This document shows, one piece after another, positions 13,664 to 23,218 of a stretch of DNA of 64,000 nucleotides; position 1 is the stretch's first letter; every line of letters begins with the position of its first letter. Below the pieces are notes generated by a model. It worked only from the letters and a program-made list of their open reading frames with translations, searched no databases and was not told the origin of the DNA. The DNA lies in the NCBI GenBank assembly GCA_902762875.1, contig CACWPS010000001.1:186001-250000 (forward strand). Reading direction: 5' to 3'. Made by a program: the position numbers and the translations under genes. Source of the DNA: Oscillospiraceae bacterium (GTDB lineage Bacteria > Bacillota > Clostridia > Oscillospirales > Acutalibacteraceae).

Positions 13664-14728
13664 TTATTCTAAAGCTTGCTTATACGCCGAATTTAATTGC
13701 AAATCCACTTGTTTGTTTCTGAAAATATCATATATTTCCGAAGCACCGCTTTGCGTTAATTTTTCTCTCAAATTTGAATCGTAAGCAAGTTCATTTATAG
13801 CCTCGGACAATAAATCAGCCCTTCCGGGTTCAATAAGTATTCCATTCAGCTTATCCTTTACTATCTCTGAGTTGCCGCCTACATCGGTTGCGATTATAGG
13901 CAAACCTGCCGCCGCCGCCTCAAGCAATGATATGGAATGATTTTCGTGAAGCGAAGGAAGTACAAAAAAGTCACCTGCAAACAAATATCTGTAAATATCC
14001 TTTTGATTACCGGTAAAAATAATATTTTTATTTGCCGTCTGTTTAAATTCTTTAAGATAATCGCCCTCACCGATAATAAGCATTTTCAAATTGCAGGGCA
14101 TATCTTGGTGAGCTTTATTCAAAAGTTCCATACCCTTTTCTTTGGTGACACGCCCGACATACACACCGACAACAGTTTTTGCGTCAATTCCGAGCTCTTT
14201 GCGCATTTGAACCCGTACAGCAGTTGAATTAAGGCCGCTGTAATCGGGAATACGGTTGTAAACAAAGGGAAGCATTTTAGCTCGGTATTTATCAAATATT
14301 TTTCGGTCGTTTGCATTTTTACAAACACAGGATATACCATCCGCTAAAACGAATGTGAACCGTTCAACAATATTTCGGCTAATCCATCGTTTTATTCGGC
14401 TTATGTAGACCAAATCACTGTACATACCGTGGACTGAAACGAGTATTTTACATCTTCCAGCAAGCTTTGCCGCAATAACAGCATTAAGCCCGTCAGGCGC
14501 CGCACCCCTTATATGTACAATATCAGGTCTTTCCTGCCTTATAATCCTATAGTAAAAAGCAATATCCTTTTTATTTATTCCTTTGTGCGGCCGCATAAGT
14601 ATCATAGGCACAAATTCGTATTCACCGCATAAGGAAGACTGCTTTAAAGCACGGTATTCCGCACTTACTCCCCCGCTTCCCGATGGGTCTAAAACCTGTT
14701 GCAAAACCTTAATTTTTTTACCCGTCAT
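13664..14728 (-). CDS. Glycosyltransferase family 4
   Basis: A 354-residue GT-B enzyme. The N-terminal half has the acceptor-binding fold with PDIVHIRGAAPDGLNAVIAA; the C-terminal half holds the nucleotide-sugar site: VGVYVGRVTKEKGMELLNKA, FTGNQKDIYRYLFAGDFFVL and HENHSISLLEAAAAGLPIIA with the E-x7-E motif, then DVGGNSEIV. It probably adds a hexose to the lipid-linked repeat unit on the cytoplasmic face. The start overlaps the preceding gene's stop by four bases (ATGA-type), so it is co-translated in the surface glycan operon. Donor and linkage cannot be read from sequence. Confidence 0.88.
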   Translation of the reverse strand: MTGKKIKVLQQVLDPSGSGGVSAEYRALKQSSLCGEYEFVPMILMRPHKGINKKDIAFYYRIIRQERPDIVHIRGAAPDGLNAVIAAKLAGRCKILVSVHGMYSDLVYISRIKRWISRNIVERFTFVLADGISCVCKNANDRKIFDKYRAKMLPFVYNRIPDYSGLNSTAVRVQMRKELGIDAKTVVGVYVGRVTKEKGMELLNKAHQDMPCNLKMLIIGEGDYLKEFKQTANKNIIFTGNQKDIYRYLFAGDFFVLPSLHENHSISLLEAAAAGLPIIATDVGGNSEIVKDKLNGILIEPGRADLLSEAINELAYDSNLREKLTQSGASEIYDIFRNKQVDLQLNSAYKQALE

Positions 14729-15516
14729 AATGCTTTATCCTTGAAAATCGATAAAAATCCTTTTATAAAATACTTGAATTTCTTTAAAAAATTACCCGGT
14801 GCCTTAAATTCAACCTTTTCCATAAGAGGACGCTCTTTAATAAAAATACATCCCTCATTTTTTTCAAAATATTCTTTAACCGTTCGCACAAAATTTCCCC
14901 GAAGAACAAGCGAACCGAAATCATAAGGAAATATATACAGTGAATTATCTTTAGGACATAAAAATTTGCCTCTTTTGAACCAAGATCTTACTGTTCCGCT
15001 GACTTCAAATTCCCATGCCGATTCATTTTTTCTTAAAACAGATAAAAGATAATCCTTGCGGTACAGAGTTATATGGGCTGTCATTTTATACAACGAAAAT
15101 TGGCTTCGATAATAAAAGCCGTCCAGCCCCGTTTTAGATGTTTTCGCCCCGGGTTCGCAGAGGTATGTAACAGAAGCGACTGTCGGGTTGCTGTCCATAT
15201 ATTTTAATGTAGCGATAAAGCTACTGTTTTTAACAGGCGCTTTAAGGTAAAAATCGTCAAGCATAATCAGAACATAAGGGGTTTTTACCTTCTTAAGCGA
15301 TAAACTTAAACGGTCACTCCAAGATGTTTCTTTGGGACAATTAAGCGGTTCGCTTATTTTAAGCCCCTCATATTCAAAAGCCTTGGTTTCTGTATTTAAA
15401 ATAATTTCTCCGTCAAATTCAGGCCAGTATTTTTTTAAAAGCATAAAAAAATTCTGCCAAAGGTCCTCATATGCGTCACATGTACAAAAAATAACAGTCA
15501 ACTCATTATTTAACAT
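14725..15516 (-). CDS. Glycosyltransferase-like protein of the glycan cluster
   Basis: A 263-residue GT-A-like protein. ELTVIFCTCDAYEDLWQNFF at the N-terminus and VKTPYVLIMLDDFYLKAPV with a DD (metal-binding) motif at about residues 88-92 indicate a nucleotide-sugar transferase fold. It ends in a basic tail (KKFKYFIKGFLSIFKDKAL) that may associate with the membrane. It overlaps the flippase gene upstream by 11 bases and the GT4 gene downstream by four. Donor and acceptor are unknown. The family is less typical than ordinary GT2, so the call is at fold level. Confidence 0.7.
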   Translation of the reverse strand: MLNNELTVIFCTCDAYEDLWQNFFMLLKKYWPEFDGEIILNTETKAFEYEGLKISEPLNCPKETSWSDRLSLSLKKVKTPYVLIMLDDFYLKAPVKNSSFIATLKYMDSNPTVASVTYLCEPGAKTSKTGLDGFYYRSQFSLYKMTAHITLYRKDYLLSVLRKNESAWEFEVSGTVRSWFKRGKFLCPKDNSLYIFPYDFGSLVLRGNFVRTVKEYFEKNEGCIFIKERPLMEKVEFKAPGNFLKKFKYFIKGFLSIFKDKAL

Positions 15517-16954
15517 TGGTGCTTTCCCTTCTTCTGAAGATTTTTAAAATAAAATCATCCTTTTTCTGCGCCAAAACCAATAAAGCAAGAATACAGAATA
15601 TTGCAATACCTAAAATGATACCGACCGTCAGGCGCACCGCATTGTTTGGGATAAAAGAAGTTGCGAAATCAACCAATACCAGCATTACCGCTCCGCACAA
15701 CAGTGAGGTTATCCATTCAGACAAATATTTTTTTAGCGGCAGTTCCTTATAAACACCTATAATATGACCTGCCAATACAGAAATTTCCGCACCGACTGTA
15801 CCGATTGCGGCTCCAATTGAGCCCAAAATAGGGATAAATATTATATTTAATATCAAATTAACTACAGCCGCCGAAACAATGGAAACAGCATAAATGCTGT
15901 CTTTCTTCATAGGTATTAAATATTGAGTTCTGATTATATTCGCAAATGAGCTTACCATAATTATAATACTCATTACCTGCATTAGCAAGCCGCATTCCGC
16001 AAATTCTTCCCCTAAATAAACAACAGATAAATCTTTAGCTATTGCCGCAATCCCAAAGCTCATTGCAGCCGCCAACAAAGAAATATATCTCATTGATATA
16101 TCCATATATTTTTGTGCGCTGTTAGAATCATCCGAAGAAATCAGCGCAGATACCTTAGGCATCATAACCGCACCGATTGCAGATATTACAGTCAAAGGCA
16201 ATCTAACTATTTTTTCTGCATACTCATATAATCCAAGATCGCTCGAGGATGATATAACTCCCAGCATAATTTTATCCATATAGACAAACACACTTGAAGC
16301 CAAAAGAGGAATAAACAGTACTAAATTCGGCCTTATATGTTTGACTACACCTTTTAAAGTAATTGCTTCAAAGGAGATTTGTTTTAGCAGGGGTATCCAT
16401 AACGATATTTTTCCTAATAATGTCCCAACGGAAATAATAAGGATATAGAGAAGTAAATCCTTTGAAGATTTTACAAAAACAAATATTGCCGCAGTTTGCA
16501 TCAACTTTATTAAAAATCCGCGTACTACAGTCAATTTAAACTGCTCTGTACCGGCAAAATACCAAGAAATATCAAGGGCTACAGAAAGCAAGTAAAAGAC
16601 CTGAGCGTAAAGTGCGGTTTTATATTCTCCGCCGGAAACAGCAACAAATAGTATGAAAACCGCAATTCCTATTATTGAAGCAGCAATCTGAAAAATATAC
16701 ATTTCCCAGAATTTTTCGGATAAGACTTTTTTACCTTTCGACGCATTCATTGCTATTGTTCTGCTTCCGTAATTCGCAATTCCCAAAAGCATAAATAATG
16801 CAAAGTAGCCCGCAACCGAGTTTGAATACGAATATATCCCCACACCTTCAGGCTTCATTACCCGAGCGATATAAGGCGCCGTTATAAGCGGGATTATAAT
16901 ATTTAATACCTGATACGAAATATTAAAAATAAGATTTTTTATTGTTTTATTCAT
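15506..16954 (-). CDS. Oligosaccharide flippase (Wzx/MOP superfamily)
   Basis: A 482-residue polytopic membrane protein with about 12-14 hydrophobic segments beginning NISYQVLNIIIPLITAPYIA and RVMKPEGVGIYSYSNSVAGY, the signature opening of Wzx-type polysaccharide exporters. Other typical phrases are LFIPLLASSVFVYMDKIMLG and GLYEYAEKI. It should move the undecaprenyl-linked repeat unit across the membrane before polymerisation. Its presence with a ligase/polymerase and an initiating transferase supports a Wzx/Wzy-dependent pathway. The start overlaps the stop of the upstream CDP-glycerol transferase gene (TAATG). Confidence 0.92.
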   Translation of the reverse strand: MNKTIKNLIFNISYQVLNIIIPLITAPYIARVMKPEGVGIYSYSNSVAGYFALFMLLGIANYGSRTIAMNASKGKKVLSEKFWEMYIFQIAASIIGIAVFILFVAVSGGEYKTALYAQVFYLLSVALDISWYFAGTEQFKLTVVRGFLIKLMQTAAIFVFVKSSKDLLLYILIISVGTLLGKISLWIPLLKQISFEAITLKGVVKHIRPNLVLFIPLLASSVFVYMDKIMLGVISSSSDLGLYEYAEKIVRLPLTVISAIGAVMMPKVSALISSDDSNSAQKYMDISMRYISLLAAAMSFGIAAIAKDLSVVYLGEEFAECGLLMQVMSIIIMVSSFANIIRTQYLIPMKKDSIYAVSIVSAAVVNLILNIIFIPILGSIGAAIGTVGAEISVLAGHIIGVYKELPLKKYLSEWITSLLCGAVMLVLVDFATSFIPNNAVRLTVGIILGIAIFCILALLVLAQKKDDFILKIFRRRESTNVK

Positions 16955-18120
16955 TATAGTAATTCCTGAATAGCGTTATAAATTCTATCGCAACAATTCG
17001 GATTTAAGTCTCCGAAAAATTCTTTTTGTCGGTCTGCATATAGGTTTTTAAAAACCGTACCGTCATAGGAGGAGACAAGTGTTTTTTCAAGAGAGGATAC
17101 ATCTTTCGCAACAGGCCCGAAGATTTCCTCATCAAAGTAACCTTTATTATAATGATTATTAAAAAAATCTTCTCTGTCAAATTGATAATAAATAATAGGC
17201 TTATGTAAATATGCAAAATCAAAATACACGCTGGAATAATCCGTAATCAGTAAGGCAGAAGTATTGAGAAGAGCTTGAACATCAAAGTCCTCAAAAGCGC
17301 AGATTTGAATGCAATCACATCTGACATCTTCAAAGAGGTGTAAATATTTTTGCATTTCATAGTGGGGATAAAACATAATTTTTAAACCGTTATCATTAAG
17401 CCATTCTATAATATTAGGATTAGATAACAGCCGGTGATAACGCATATAATATTCAGACTCGCAAAACTGTTTATCCGATAAGGAATTGAGCCATTTGCGC
17501 CATGTAGGCATAAGAAGTATCTGAGGTTTAACGCCGTCATTATTAAGGGTATCATATCTGGCAAGACCTGTAAAACACACTACTCCTTTTGGATGGTTAT
17601 ATGTGTTTTTAATATATTCGTATTCGGCATATGCGCCGCATATAAAACGATCAACCTGTATATTAGGGAATTTAAGACCTTTAATATCACCTTTAGTTAT
17701 ACCGTGCTGTAAGAATATCTGTTTTCCGGGAAGCTTGAAAATTTTGTTCTTTTGAAATACTGAAAAAGCTTCCGGAAAAGGTGTAAAACCCATAATATGC
17801 GAGCTTATAAGGCATTTTGAACGGATAACAGCAGCGTAATGGCGCAAGGAGCCATACACAACCGTCTTGCCGAGCAAAGCAACCTTTGAAAAATCAGGTG
17901 AAAATGGCGTTATAACATAACAGCAGTCAATTTCTGGATGATTTTCCCGCATATATTTAAAGAAGAAATATCCGTTATCTCTTGCGTCTGTGCCCCTTTC
18001 CGAAATAATCCAGGTCTCTTTAAATTCTTTTCCGTAACCGAAAAGCGACAAAAATTCAACCGCTAAAATTTTTATATACACCGGTACGAGCTTTGTTATG
18101 AAAAATCTGACTTTATTCAT
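16954..18120 (-). CDS. CDP-glycerol glycerophosphotransferase family protein
   Basis: A 388-residue protein of the TagB/TagF family: KQIFLQHGITKGDIKGLKFP with the conserved HG near residue 143, then MPTWRKWL and LLITDYSSVYFDFAYLHKPI, followed by YYQFDREDF. These motifs bind the CDP-polyol donor. The family transfers glycerol phosphate or ribitol phosphate to teichoic acid or capsule glycans. Here it suggests that the surface polymer carries a polyol phosphate substituent or backbone. It is peripheral at the cytoplasmic membrane. Gene order and overlaps place it in the glycan operon. Confidence 0.9.
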   Translation of the reverse strand: MNKVRFFITKLVPVYIKILAVEFLSLFGYGKEFKETWIISERGTDARDNGYFFFKYMRENHPEIDCCYVITPFSPDFSKVALLGKTVVYGSLRHYAAVIRSKCLISSHIMGFTPFPEAFSVFQKNKIFKLPGKQIFLQHGITKGDIKGLKFPNIQVDRFICGAYAEYEYIKNTYNHPKGVVCFTGLARYDTLNNDGVKPQILLMPTWRKWLNSLSDKQFCESEYYMRYHRLLSNPNIIEWLNDNGLKIMFYPHYEMQKYLHLFEDVRCDCIQICAFEDFDVQALLNTSALLITDYSSVYFDFAYLHKPIIYYQFDREDFFNNHYNKGYFDEEIFGPVAKDVSSLEKTLVSSYDGTVFKNLYADRQKEFFGDLNPNCCDRIYNAIQELL

Positions 18121-19324
18121 CCTGCTTCACCGTTAAATTTTCATCGCTTTTAATTATCGAAATTGCCGAAAAGATAATGGCTACCCAAAAATATTTATAT
18201 GTAATAGAATCAAGGGTAATAGCCATAACCAATACACTGAAAAGCATACCTAAAACCGAATAAAGCTGTCTTTTATATGCTCCGAACAATAGCTTTGCAA
18301 GGCCGTAAACAAAGATTAGAAAACCGATAACACCGCCCTCAACAAAAAGTAAAATATACAAATTGTGGGAAGCACATTCCCTGTATACAGTTGCGATAGC
18401 CGAGAAAAAGTTTCCGCAACCGTATCCGATGATTGGTGCTTTCCAAATAAGGGTTAACGCATTTTTCCAAATGGTATAACGGTTGTGCGAACCGCTTGCT
18501 AATTCATTAAATCCAAATAATGTTTCCTTAGAAAATCTTGAAAGAATCAGCTCAGACGGCAGTACAGCAAGTGCCACAATTACAATAACAACACACAAAA
18601 AAACCATAAACAAAGCTTTTTTTCTTGTGTTTTTCTTTTTCATTTGTAAAAATAACTGAACTCCAAAGCCTGCCACTAATGAGATAAGCGCCCCTCTTGA
18701 ACCGGTAAATAACATTCCGATAGCAAGAATTATCATAAGAAATATATATAATTTTTTTCTGCTTTTTTGGGAAAAGATTTTGCCTATTATCATAAACAGC
18801 CCAAGAGAAATGATACTCGCCACGATATTAGGATCAAAAACTTTGTCGAATATTATTATTGTGCGTCTGCCCTCTTCGGTTAATTGCGATGACGCAGGCA
18901 TTAATATTAGCATTGCCGAGGCAATAACAGCTCCGACTATAAGCCCGTTCTTAAGATATTCAAAATTTATATGTTCGCAATACAAGACAACAAATACCAC
19001 AAGGGCAATCTGTGAAATATATATTTTGAAGAAATAGCTCCACCAAGAAAAATCGTCGCTCCAAATAACCGATACTGCTGAATAGATAATCCATATTATA
19101 AATGGCGCTAATAAAAATAAATTATAACGCTTTACGGGTTCGCTTATAAACGAGAAAAAAATATAAGCTATTATTAAAACGCCGAAAATACGAAGTATAC
19201 TTCCGAATGAGTAAGCGAAGGCCTCTTCAAAGGGAAGTAAAGCACAATATAAAAACATTAAAACAGATAATATTAAATCATTTTTGGTTTTACCAATAGC
19301 ACCCGTTTTCAACAGATTTTGCAT
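18113..19324 (-). CDS. O-antigen ligase/polymerase (Wzy/WaaL-like)
   Basis: A 403-residue membrane protein with about ten or more hydrophobic segments. The family hallmark FTGSRGALISLVAGF lies mid-protein, and the large extracellular loop has GSHNRYTIWKNALTLIWKAP then YGCGNFF, matching the Wzy_C/O-antigen ligase domain. It should polymerise repeat units or attach the polymer outside the membrane. I set the start at ATG 19324 because the longer frame from 19444 would overlap the preceding gene by 155 bases; ribosome-site evidence at 19324 is weak. Confidence 0.85.
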   Translation of the reverse strand: MQNLLKTGAIGKTKNDLILSVLMFLYCALLPFEEAFAYSFGSILRIFGVLIIAYIFFSFISEPVKRYNLFLLAPFIIWIIYSAVSVIWSDDFSWWSYFFKIYISQIALVVFVVLYCEHINFEYLKNGLIVGAVIASAMLILMPASSQLTEEGRRTIIIFDKVFDPNIVASIISLGLFMIIGKIFSQKSRKKLYIFLMIILAIGMLFTGSRGALISLVAGFGVQLFLQMKKKNTRKKALFMVFLCVVIVIVALAVLPSELILSRFSKETLFGFNELASGSHNRYTIWKNALTLIWKAPIIGYGCGNFFSAIATVYRECASHNLYILLFVEGGVIGFLIFVYGLAKLLFGAYKRQLYSVLGMLFSVLVMAITLDSITYKYFWVAIIFSAISIIKSDENLTVKQDE

Positions 19325-20237
19325 TTTCAGGTTTCTCACTTTCTGACGGTCTTTTCCAATCCGAGTTAAAATATTCTTGCATTTCAGGGCGTACATCCCA
19401 CCGTGCTCCCCGTATGCCGAAAAGTATCTGTGTAGCCCCGGCAAGATGTATTACCTGCTTGCCCAATTTCTTGATTTTAGCGGCAAGGGGCAGTCCGTAT
19501 GCTCCGCATCCTACAATAGCGACATCAAAGTCGAGCCTCTTTATGTCTTCAAACATTGCATCAAGCGCCTCAAACCAATCATTATATAGGCAGGTTCCGC
19601 CGGCGTTTGTCTGTATTGCCTTATATGTTATAAGCTCAAAATCCGGCAAAACCTCCGGATTTGTAAAAAGCCTTTCCCTCTTGGCATATTGCGTCTTAAT
19701 CGACTCCTCAAATGGGTGCACCACAAGCACTTTTTTACCCTTGAGTGCCCTACTCCACGGGCGGCTGCTGCGGTAGGGCTCCAATGCGGTAAGTCTAACC
19801 AAATCTGCTTTTGGACTCTGGGTATGTATAGTATAATCCTCTAAAAGATTATACCATACTCCGTACAAATCCACTGAAGCCGCCGAATCCCAAAGTAAAT
19901 GACCGAATTTAAGGAGCATTTCATCAGTTGCAGGAAAAAATCCTGCATTTACGCTCATTGCTTTTTTTATATATTCCGGAAAAACCTTGCACATACCGTA
20001 ATCATAATCCAATGTATAAACCAAAGCACGCAGCTCTGCGTCCCCAAATCTTGCGGCAAGGAACGGCTCCCCTGACATTAGGCGTTCATAAATTATATCG
20101 TTTGTTTCATCAGTTTCTTTAATTCGTTGTCCGTAATATTTATTCCTTTTAAATCTTTCACGACCTATCAGCTTGCGAAGCGAACACCAAAATATATTTT
20201 GAAATTTGGCAAATAAATAAGTATTTTTATCGCTCAT
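19290..20237 (-). CDS. GT-D fold glycosyltransferase (DUF1792-like)
   Basis: A 315-residue protein. The N-terminal ARFGDAELRA (Arg63-Glu68 region) matches the metal and nucleotide-binding motif of the GT-D fold described for DUF1792 glucosyltransferases. Further conserved stretches are SRPWSRALKGKKVLVVHPFE and DVAIVGCGAYGLPLAAKIKK followed by KQVIHLAGATQILFGIRG. It probably transfers a hexose in repeat-unit assembly. It overlaps the GT4 gene upstream by four bases. The C-terminal tail (SESEKPENAKSVENGCYW) overlaps the start of the ligase gene. Confidence 0.8.
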   Translation of the reverse strand: MSDKNTYLFAKFQNIFWCSLRKLIGRERFKRNKYYGQRIKETDETNDIIYERLMSGEPFLAARFGDAELRALVYTLDYDYGMCKVFPEYIKKAMSVNAGFFPATDEMLLKFGHLLWDSAASVDLYGVWYNLLEDYTIHTQSPKADLVRLTALEPYRSSRPWSRALKGKKVLVVHPFEESIKTQYAKRERLFTNPEVLPDFELITYKAIQTNAGGTCLYNDWFEALDAMFEDIKRLDFDVAIVGCGAYGLPLAAKIKKLGKQVIHLAGATQILFGIRGARWDVRPEMQEYFNSDWKRPSESEKPENAKSVENGCYW

Positions 20238-21445
20238 ATAATATCCTCTTTAATAAAGTTTAACTCCATAATTCTGCTTGCAAGCGATTTGGCGGATAAT
20301 TTTTTCATATATTCCTTTATACAAAAATACCTTTGGGCTTTTTCGGCTTCATTTGAGTTTACAGCCCGTTCGATGGCACCTGAAAGTCCAAATTCTTCAG
20401 CATTGTAAATGAATTCATTATATATCTTCGGCATACCGTCAAGGATATATCCAACCGTTGGATTTCCGGTCAAAAGATATTCGATTGTTTTAGACGGAAA
20501 AGAGTATTTTGTATATTCTTCGTCGTTTTTGCGAGGATTAACAAGTACATCTGCTTTAAGCATCCATTCGGCAGCTTCGTCAGGAGTAATCTGTCCTGTT
20601 GCGATTATGCGGGAATCAAGTCGAGCTTTCTCTTTTATATAGCCGTCAGCGTCGCCGCAGCCGCACATCACCAATCTGTAGGAAGGAGCCTTCATATTGC
20701 AAAATGCGTCAACTAAATCTTTTACCCCGAATTTTTCATTCATCTTGCCCGTATATACAATATATTTTTCATTAACCTTTTTATTGGAAACAATTTGCTT
20801 GCTTTTTTCCAATTTTTCGGTATCAACAATACCCTCTGCCACACAATACGGTTTATTGGATATATCAATTTTTTCACTCATTGCTTCGGTAAGCAAAACA
20901 TAAGAATCTACATACCGATTTAATTTATTGAATTTTTTAATATCAAAGCTTTTTCCCAGTTTGTACAGCATACTGATATTTGCATCAAGATTCATATACT
21001 GCGGCAAATCCGGAACAACAAGACAGATTTTAATTTTTGAATCTCTTTTTTTAGCATATACAGCCGCTTCAAGGAAAGGGGTATGTGGCGAATATACAAC
21101 AATTAATTTTTGGCAGTCCCTATCTTCGATAAACGGCTCTGCTTTTTGTTTTAATGAAGCCGCACGGGAAAAATTTCTGACGCCCCAAATATTGTTAAAA
21201 TTCACATAATCAAATTCCGATTGGGTATTTTCAAAGCCTGAAAAAACACGAAGGTCTGACGCATTGGGATAACTTCCTATAAATGGTGCTGAAATCACCC
21301 TACAGTCAAAACCGCTTTCAATAAAACCGTTTATAAGCTTTTTTTGAAATATATTTGCCGAGAATTCAACAGGCCGTCTTGCATGTTTAATAATTTCATT
21401 TTCGTTTTCTGCGGCAAAGACTCCGCATAAAATCAAAACCTTCAT
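20234..21445 (-). CDS. Glycosyltransferase family 4
   Basis: A 403-residue GT-B enzyme. KYIVYTGKMNEKFGVKDLVD marks the start of the nucleotide-sugar domain; ARLDSRIIATGQITPDEAAE, ADVLVNPRKND and SFPSKTIEYLLTGNPTVGYI carry the usual donor-site residues. The N-terminal half has KICLVVPDLPQYMNLDANIS. It is cytosolic or membrane-associated and should add one sugar of the repeat unit. The start at 21445 has AGGGAG upstream and lies within the last 50 bases of the GT2 gene, so translation is coupled. Confidence 0.85.
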   Translation of the reverse strand: MKVLILCGVFAAENENEIIKHARRPVEFSANIFQKKLINGFIESGFDCRVISAPFIGSYPNASDLRVFSGFENTQSEFDYVNFNNIWGVRNFSRAASLKQKAEPFIEDRDCQKLIVVYSPHTPFLEAAVYAKKRDSKIKICLVVPDLPQYMNLDANISMLYKLGKSFDIKKFNKLNRYVDSYVLLTEAMSEKIDISNKPYCVAEGIVDTEKLEKSKQIVSNKKVNEKYIVYTGKMNEKFGVKDLVDAFCNMKAPSYRLVMCGCGDADGYIKEKARLDSRIIATGQITPDEAAEWMLKADVLVNPRKNDEEYTKYSFPSKTIEYLLTGNPTVGYILDGMPKIYNEFIYNAEEFGLSGAIERAVNSNEAEKAQRYFCIKEYMKKLSAKSLASRIMELNFIKEDII

Positions 21446-22337
21446 ATTTTCTCCCTATAAACAGTTTTACACATTGCATCGGCGAGGAAAAGAAAGATTT
21501 AAGGGAATCAATTATAAAAGAAAAATAATTTTTCATTCTTATATGCGCATAAGCTAAAACCGCATAATGACGCATTTTTATGTATCTAACTGTTTTTGAG
21601 TCTAAATTTTTGAAATAATTTTTTTTATATTCATAAAGCTCATTTTCGCCGCTGATTTTGCTTGCACCGCTTGAAAGGTTGTTTTCGGAGGTATGGACAT
21701 ACGCTTTTACATCGCAGTTCGGCAAATATCCAAACCTTCCCATTTGACAAATGGCTTTTTTCATTAAATAGAATTCATCGCCAAAATCTATTTCGTCAAA
21801 TCCGCCTATTTCTTTCAAATAAGCTGTCCTGAACATTAAGGTATCGGTTCCCGTCATATGATACATAAAGTGATACTTTAAAAGGTTTTCCGAATCATCA
21901 TATTTTATATATTTCCGCAATCTACGCTCAATCAGTCTGTCTGAGTCATTGTATAAAAACAGGTCTGTAATAGAATAATCAAGATTATTCTGTTGCATAA
22001 ATTCAAGCTGTCTTTTAACTTTATCGGGCAAATAAATATCATCATCGTCAAGAAATGTTATAAACTCACCCGAAGCCGCTTGAATTCCTTTATTTCTCGC
22101 TTTTGCCGATCTGAGATTCGTGTGTTCGACAATCAGCCTAAAATCAAGGTCAGGATTATCGTTGATAAAGGACTCGGCTATTTGTGTGACTGCATTACTG
22201 AAATCCAAATCATCATTATCATCGACTAATATAATTTCAATTTGCTTATAAGTTTGTGCTGCAAGAGAATAAAGAGCTTTTTTCAGACTGTCATTTCTTC
22301 TGTAAGTTGCTACAATAATGCTTACCTTTGAATCCAT
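21396..22337 (-). CDS. Glycosyltransferase family 2
   Basis: A 313-residue GT-A enzyme with VSIIVATYRRNDSLKKALYS at the N-terminus, the metal-binding FITFLDDDDIYLPDKVKRQL region at about residues 92-111, and IGGFDEIDFGDEFYLMKKA as the later acceptor-side motif. The C-terminal part is helical and basic (FFSSPMQCVKLFIGRKYE), perhaps touching the membrane. It lies two bases after the initiating sugar transferase gene, so it may add the second sugar of the lipid-linked unit. Donor specificity cannot be read. Confidence 0.9.
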   Translation of the reverse strand: MDSKVSIIVATYRRNDSLKKALYSLAAQTYKQIEIILVDDNDDLDFSNAVTQIAESFINDNPDLDFRLIVEHTNLRSAKARNKGIQAASGEFITFLDDDDIYLPDKVKRQLEFMQQNNLDYSITDLFLYNDSDRLIERRLRKYIKYDDSENLLKYHFMYHMTGTDTLMFRTAYLKEIGGFDEIDFGDEFYLMKKAICQMGRFGYLPNCDVKAYVHTSENNLSSGASKISGENELYEYKKNYFKNLDSKTVRYIKMRHYAVLAYAHIRMKNYFSFIIDSLKSFFSSPMQCVKLFIGRKYEGFDFMRSLCRRKRK

Positions 22338-22339
22338 TA

Positions 22340-22963
22340 TTATACCTTTGCTTCTTCCCTTTTCTTTTGCTGTTTTTCTGTTTTATCATCAGTTGCTCCG
22401 TCTCCTCTCAAAACACTGATGGGAGTACCAAAGAAGCATCTGCAGTCGAATAGAAAGCTCATATTTTGAACATATTCCCCGTCCAATTTAGCCTTCGCTT
22501 CTATGCTCAGTTTATCCCTGCCGCAAATTTGCGCCCAGCCAGACAAGCCGGGTCTCACATCGTTTGCGCCGTATTTATCCCGTTCTTCAATTAAGTCTTC
22601 TTGATTCCAAAGGGCGGGTCTCGGCCCTATAACACTCATATCACCTTTTAGAATATTGAAGAGCTGGGGTATTTCATCAAGGGAGCTTTTACGCAAAAAT
22701 CTGCCTACCCCTGTTATGTATTGCTCGGGATTTTCTAAAAGATGGGTAGGTATATCGCCGGGAGTTGATATTTTCATTGATCGAAACTTATATATCTGAA
22801 AGTATTTTTTTCCTTTGCCTATCCGTTTTTGTGAAAAGAATACGGGGCCGGGGTCGTCAATTACTATTGCTATAATGATTATCAAAAACAGCCACGAAAA
22901 CAATATCAGTCCCGCAAGGGAAATTATAATATCTATGCATCTTTTTAAAAACTTTTTATACAT
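22340..22963 (-). CDS. Initiating sugar-phosphate transferase (bacterial sugar transferase family)
   Basis: A 207-residue monotopic phosphoglycosyl transferase: an N-terminal re-entrant hydrophobic segment (about 10-34), DDPGPVFFSQKRIGKGKKYF, KFRSM, the catalytic-region KSSLDEIPQLFNILKGDMSV, IGPRPALW and RPGLSGWAQI. It attaches the first sugar phosphate to undecaprenyl phosphate and so starts repeat-unit synthesis. It is the first gene of the ten-gene glycan operon and lies about 70 bases after the promoter at 23033-23061. The C-terminal tail (KTEKQQKKREEAKV) is unusually charged. The large N-terminal membrane domain of WcaJ/CpsE-type enzymes is absent; size is like PglC/WbaP cores. Confidence 0.93.
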   Translation of the reverse strand: MYKKFLKRCIDIIISLAGLILFSWLFLIIIIAIVIDDPGPVFFSQKRIGKGKKYFQIYKFRSMKISTPGDIPTHLLENPEQYITGVGRFLRKSSLDEIPQLFNILKGDMSVIGPRPALWNQEDLIEERDKYGANDVRPGLSGWAQICGRDKLSIEAKAKLDGEYVQNMSFLFDCRCFFGTPISVLRGDGATDDKTEKQQKKREEAKV

Positions 22964-23032
22964 AATAGCCCACTTCTTAAATATATTTGTGAAATCAAAA
23001 CTGTTATACCCATATAATAATCATATAAAAAA

Positions 23033-23061
23033 ATTGTACCACACAAACTATATAAAGTCAA
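23033..23061 (-). promoter_or_regulatory. Sigma-A promoter of the surface glycan operon
   Basis: TTGACT (23061-23056), a 17-base spacer and TACAAT (23038-23033) on the minus strand. Ten genes (22963 to 12428) follow with short gaps or overlaps and no terminator that I can see between them. Confidence 0.8.
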
Positions 23062-23136
23062 CTAAAAAGCTATTCATACAGCTTAAAAGTAATTGCAAAA
23101 TCCACAAAGATAATAAATTTAATAAAGTGCCAAAAA

Positions 23137-23173
23137 GCCGACGGTATACCTTTTATAAAGATATACCGTCGGC
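23137..23173 (-). terminator. Rho-independent terminator after the collagen-like gene
   Basis: Perfect 12-bp arms (GCCGACGGTATA / TATACCGTCGGC) with a 13-base loop and TTTTT on the minus strand side; TGGCTTTTT also follows on the plus strand, so it may work in both directions. Confidence 0.85.
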
Positions 23174-23218
23174 TGGCTTTTTAAAATTTTGCGGCTTTGC
23201 TGAAATGCAGGGCGGTTT

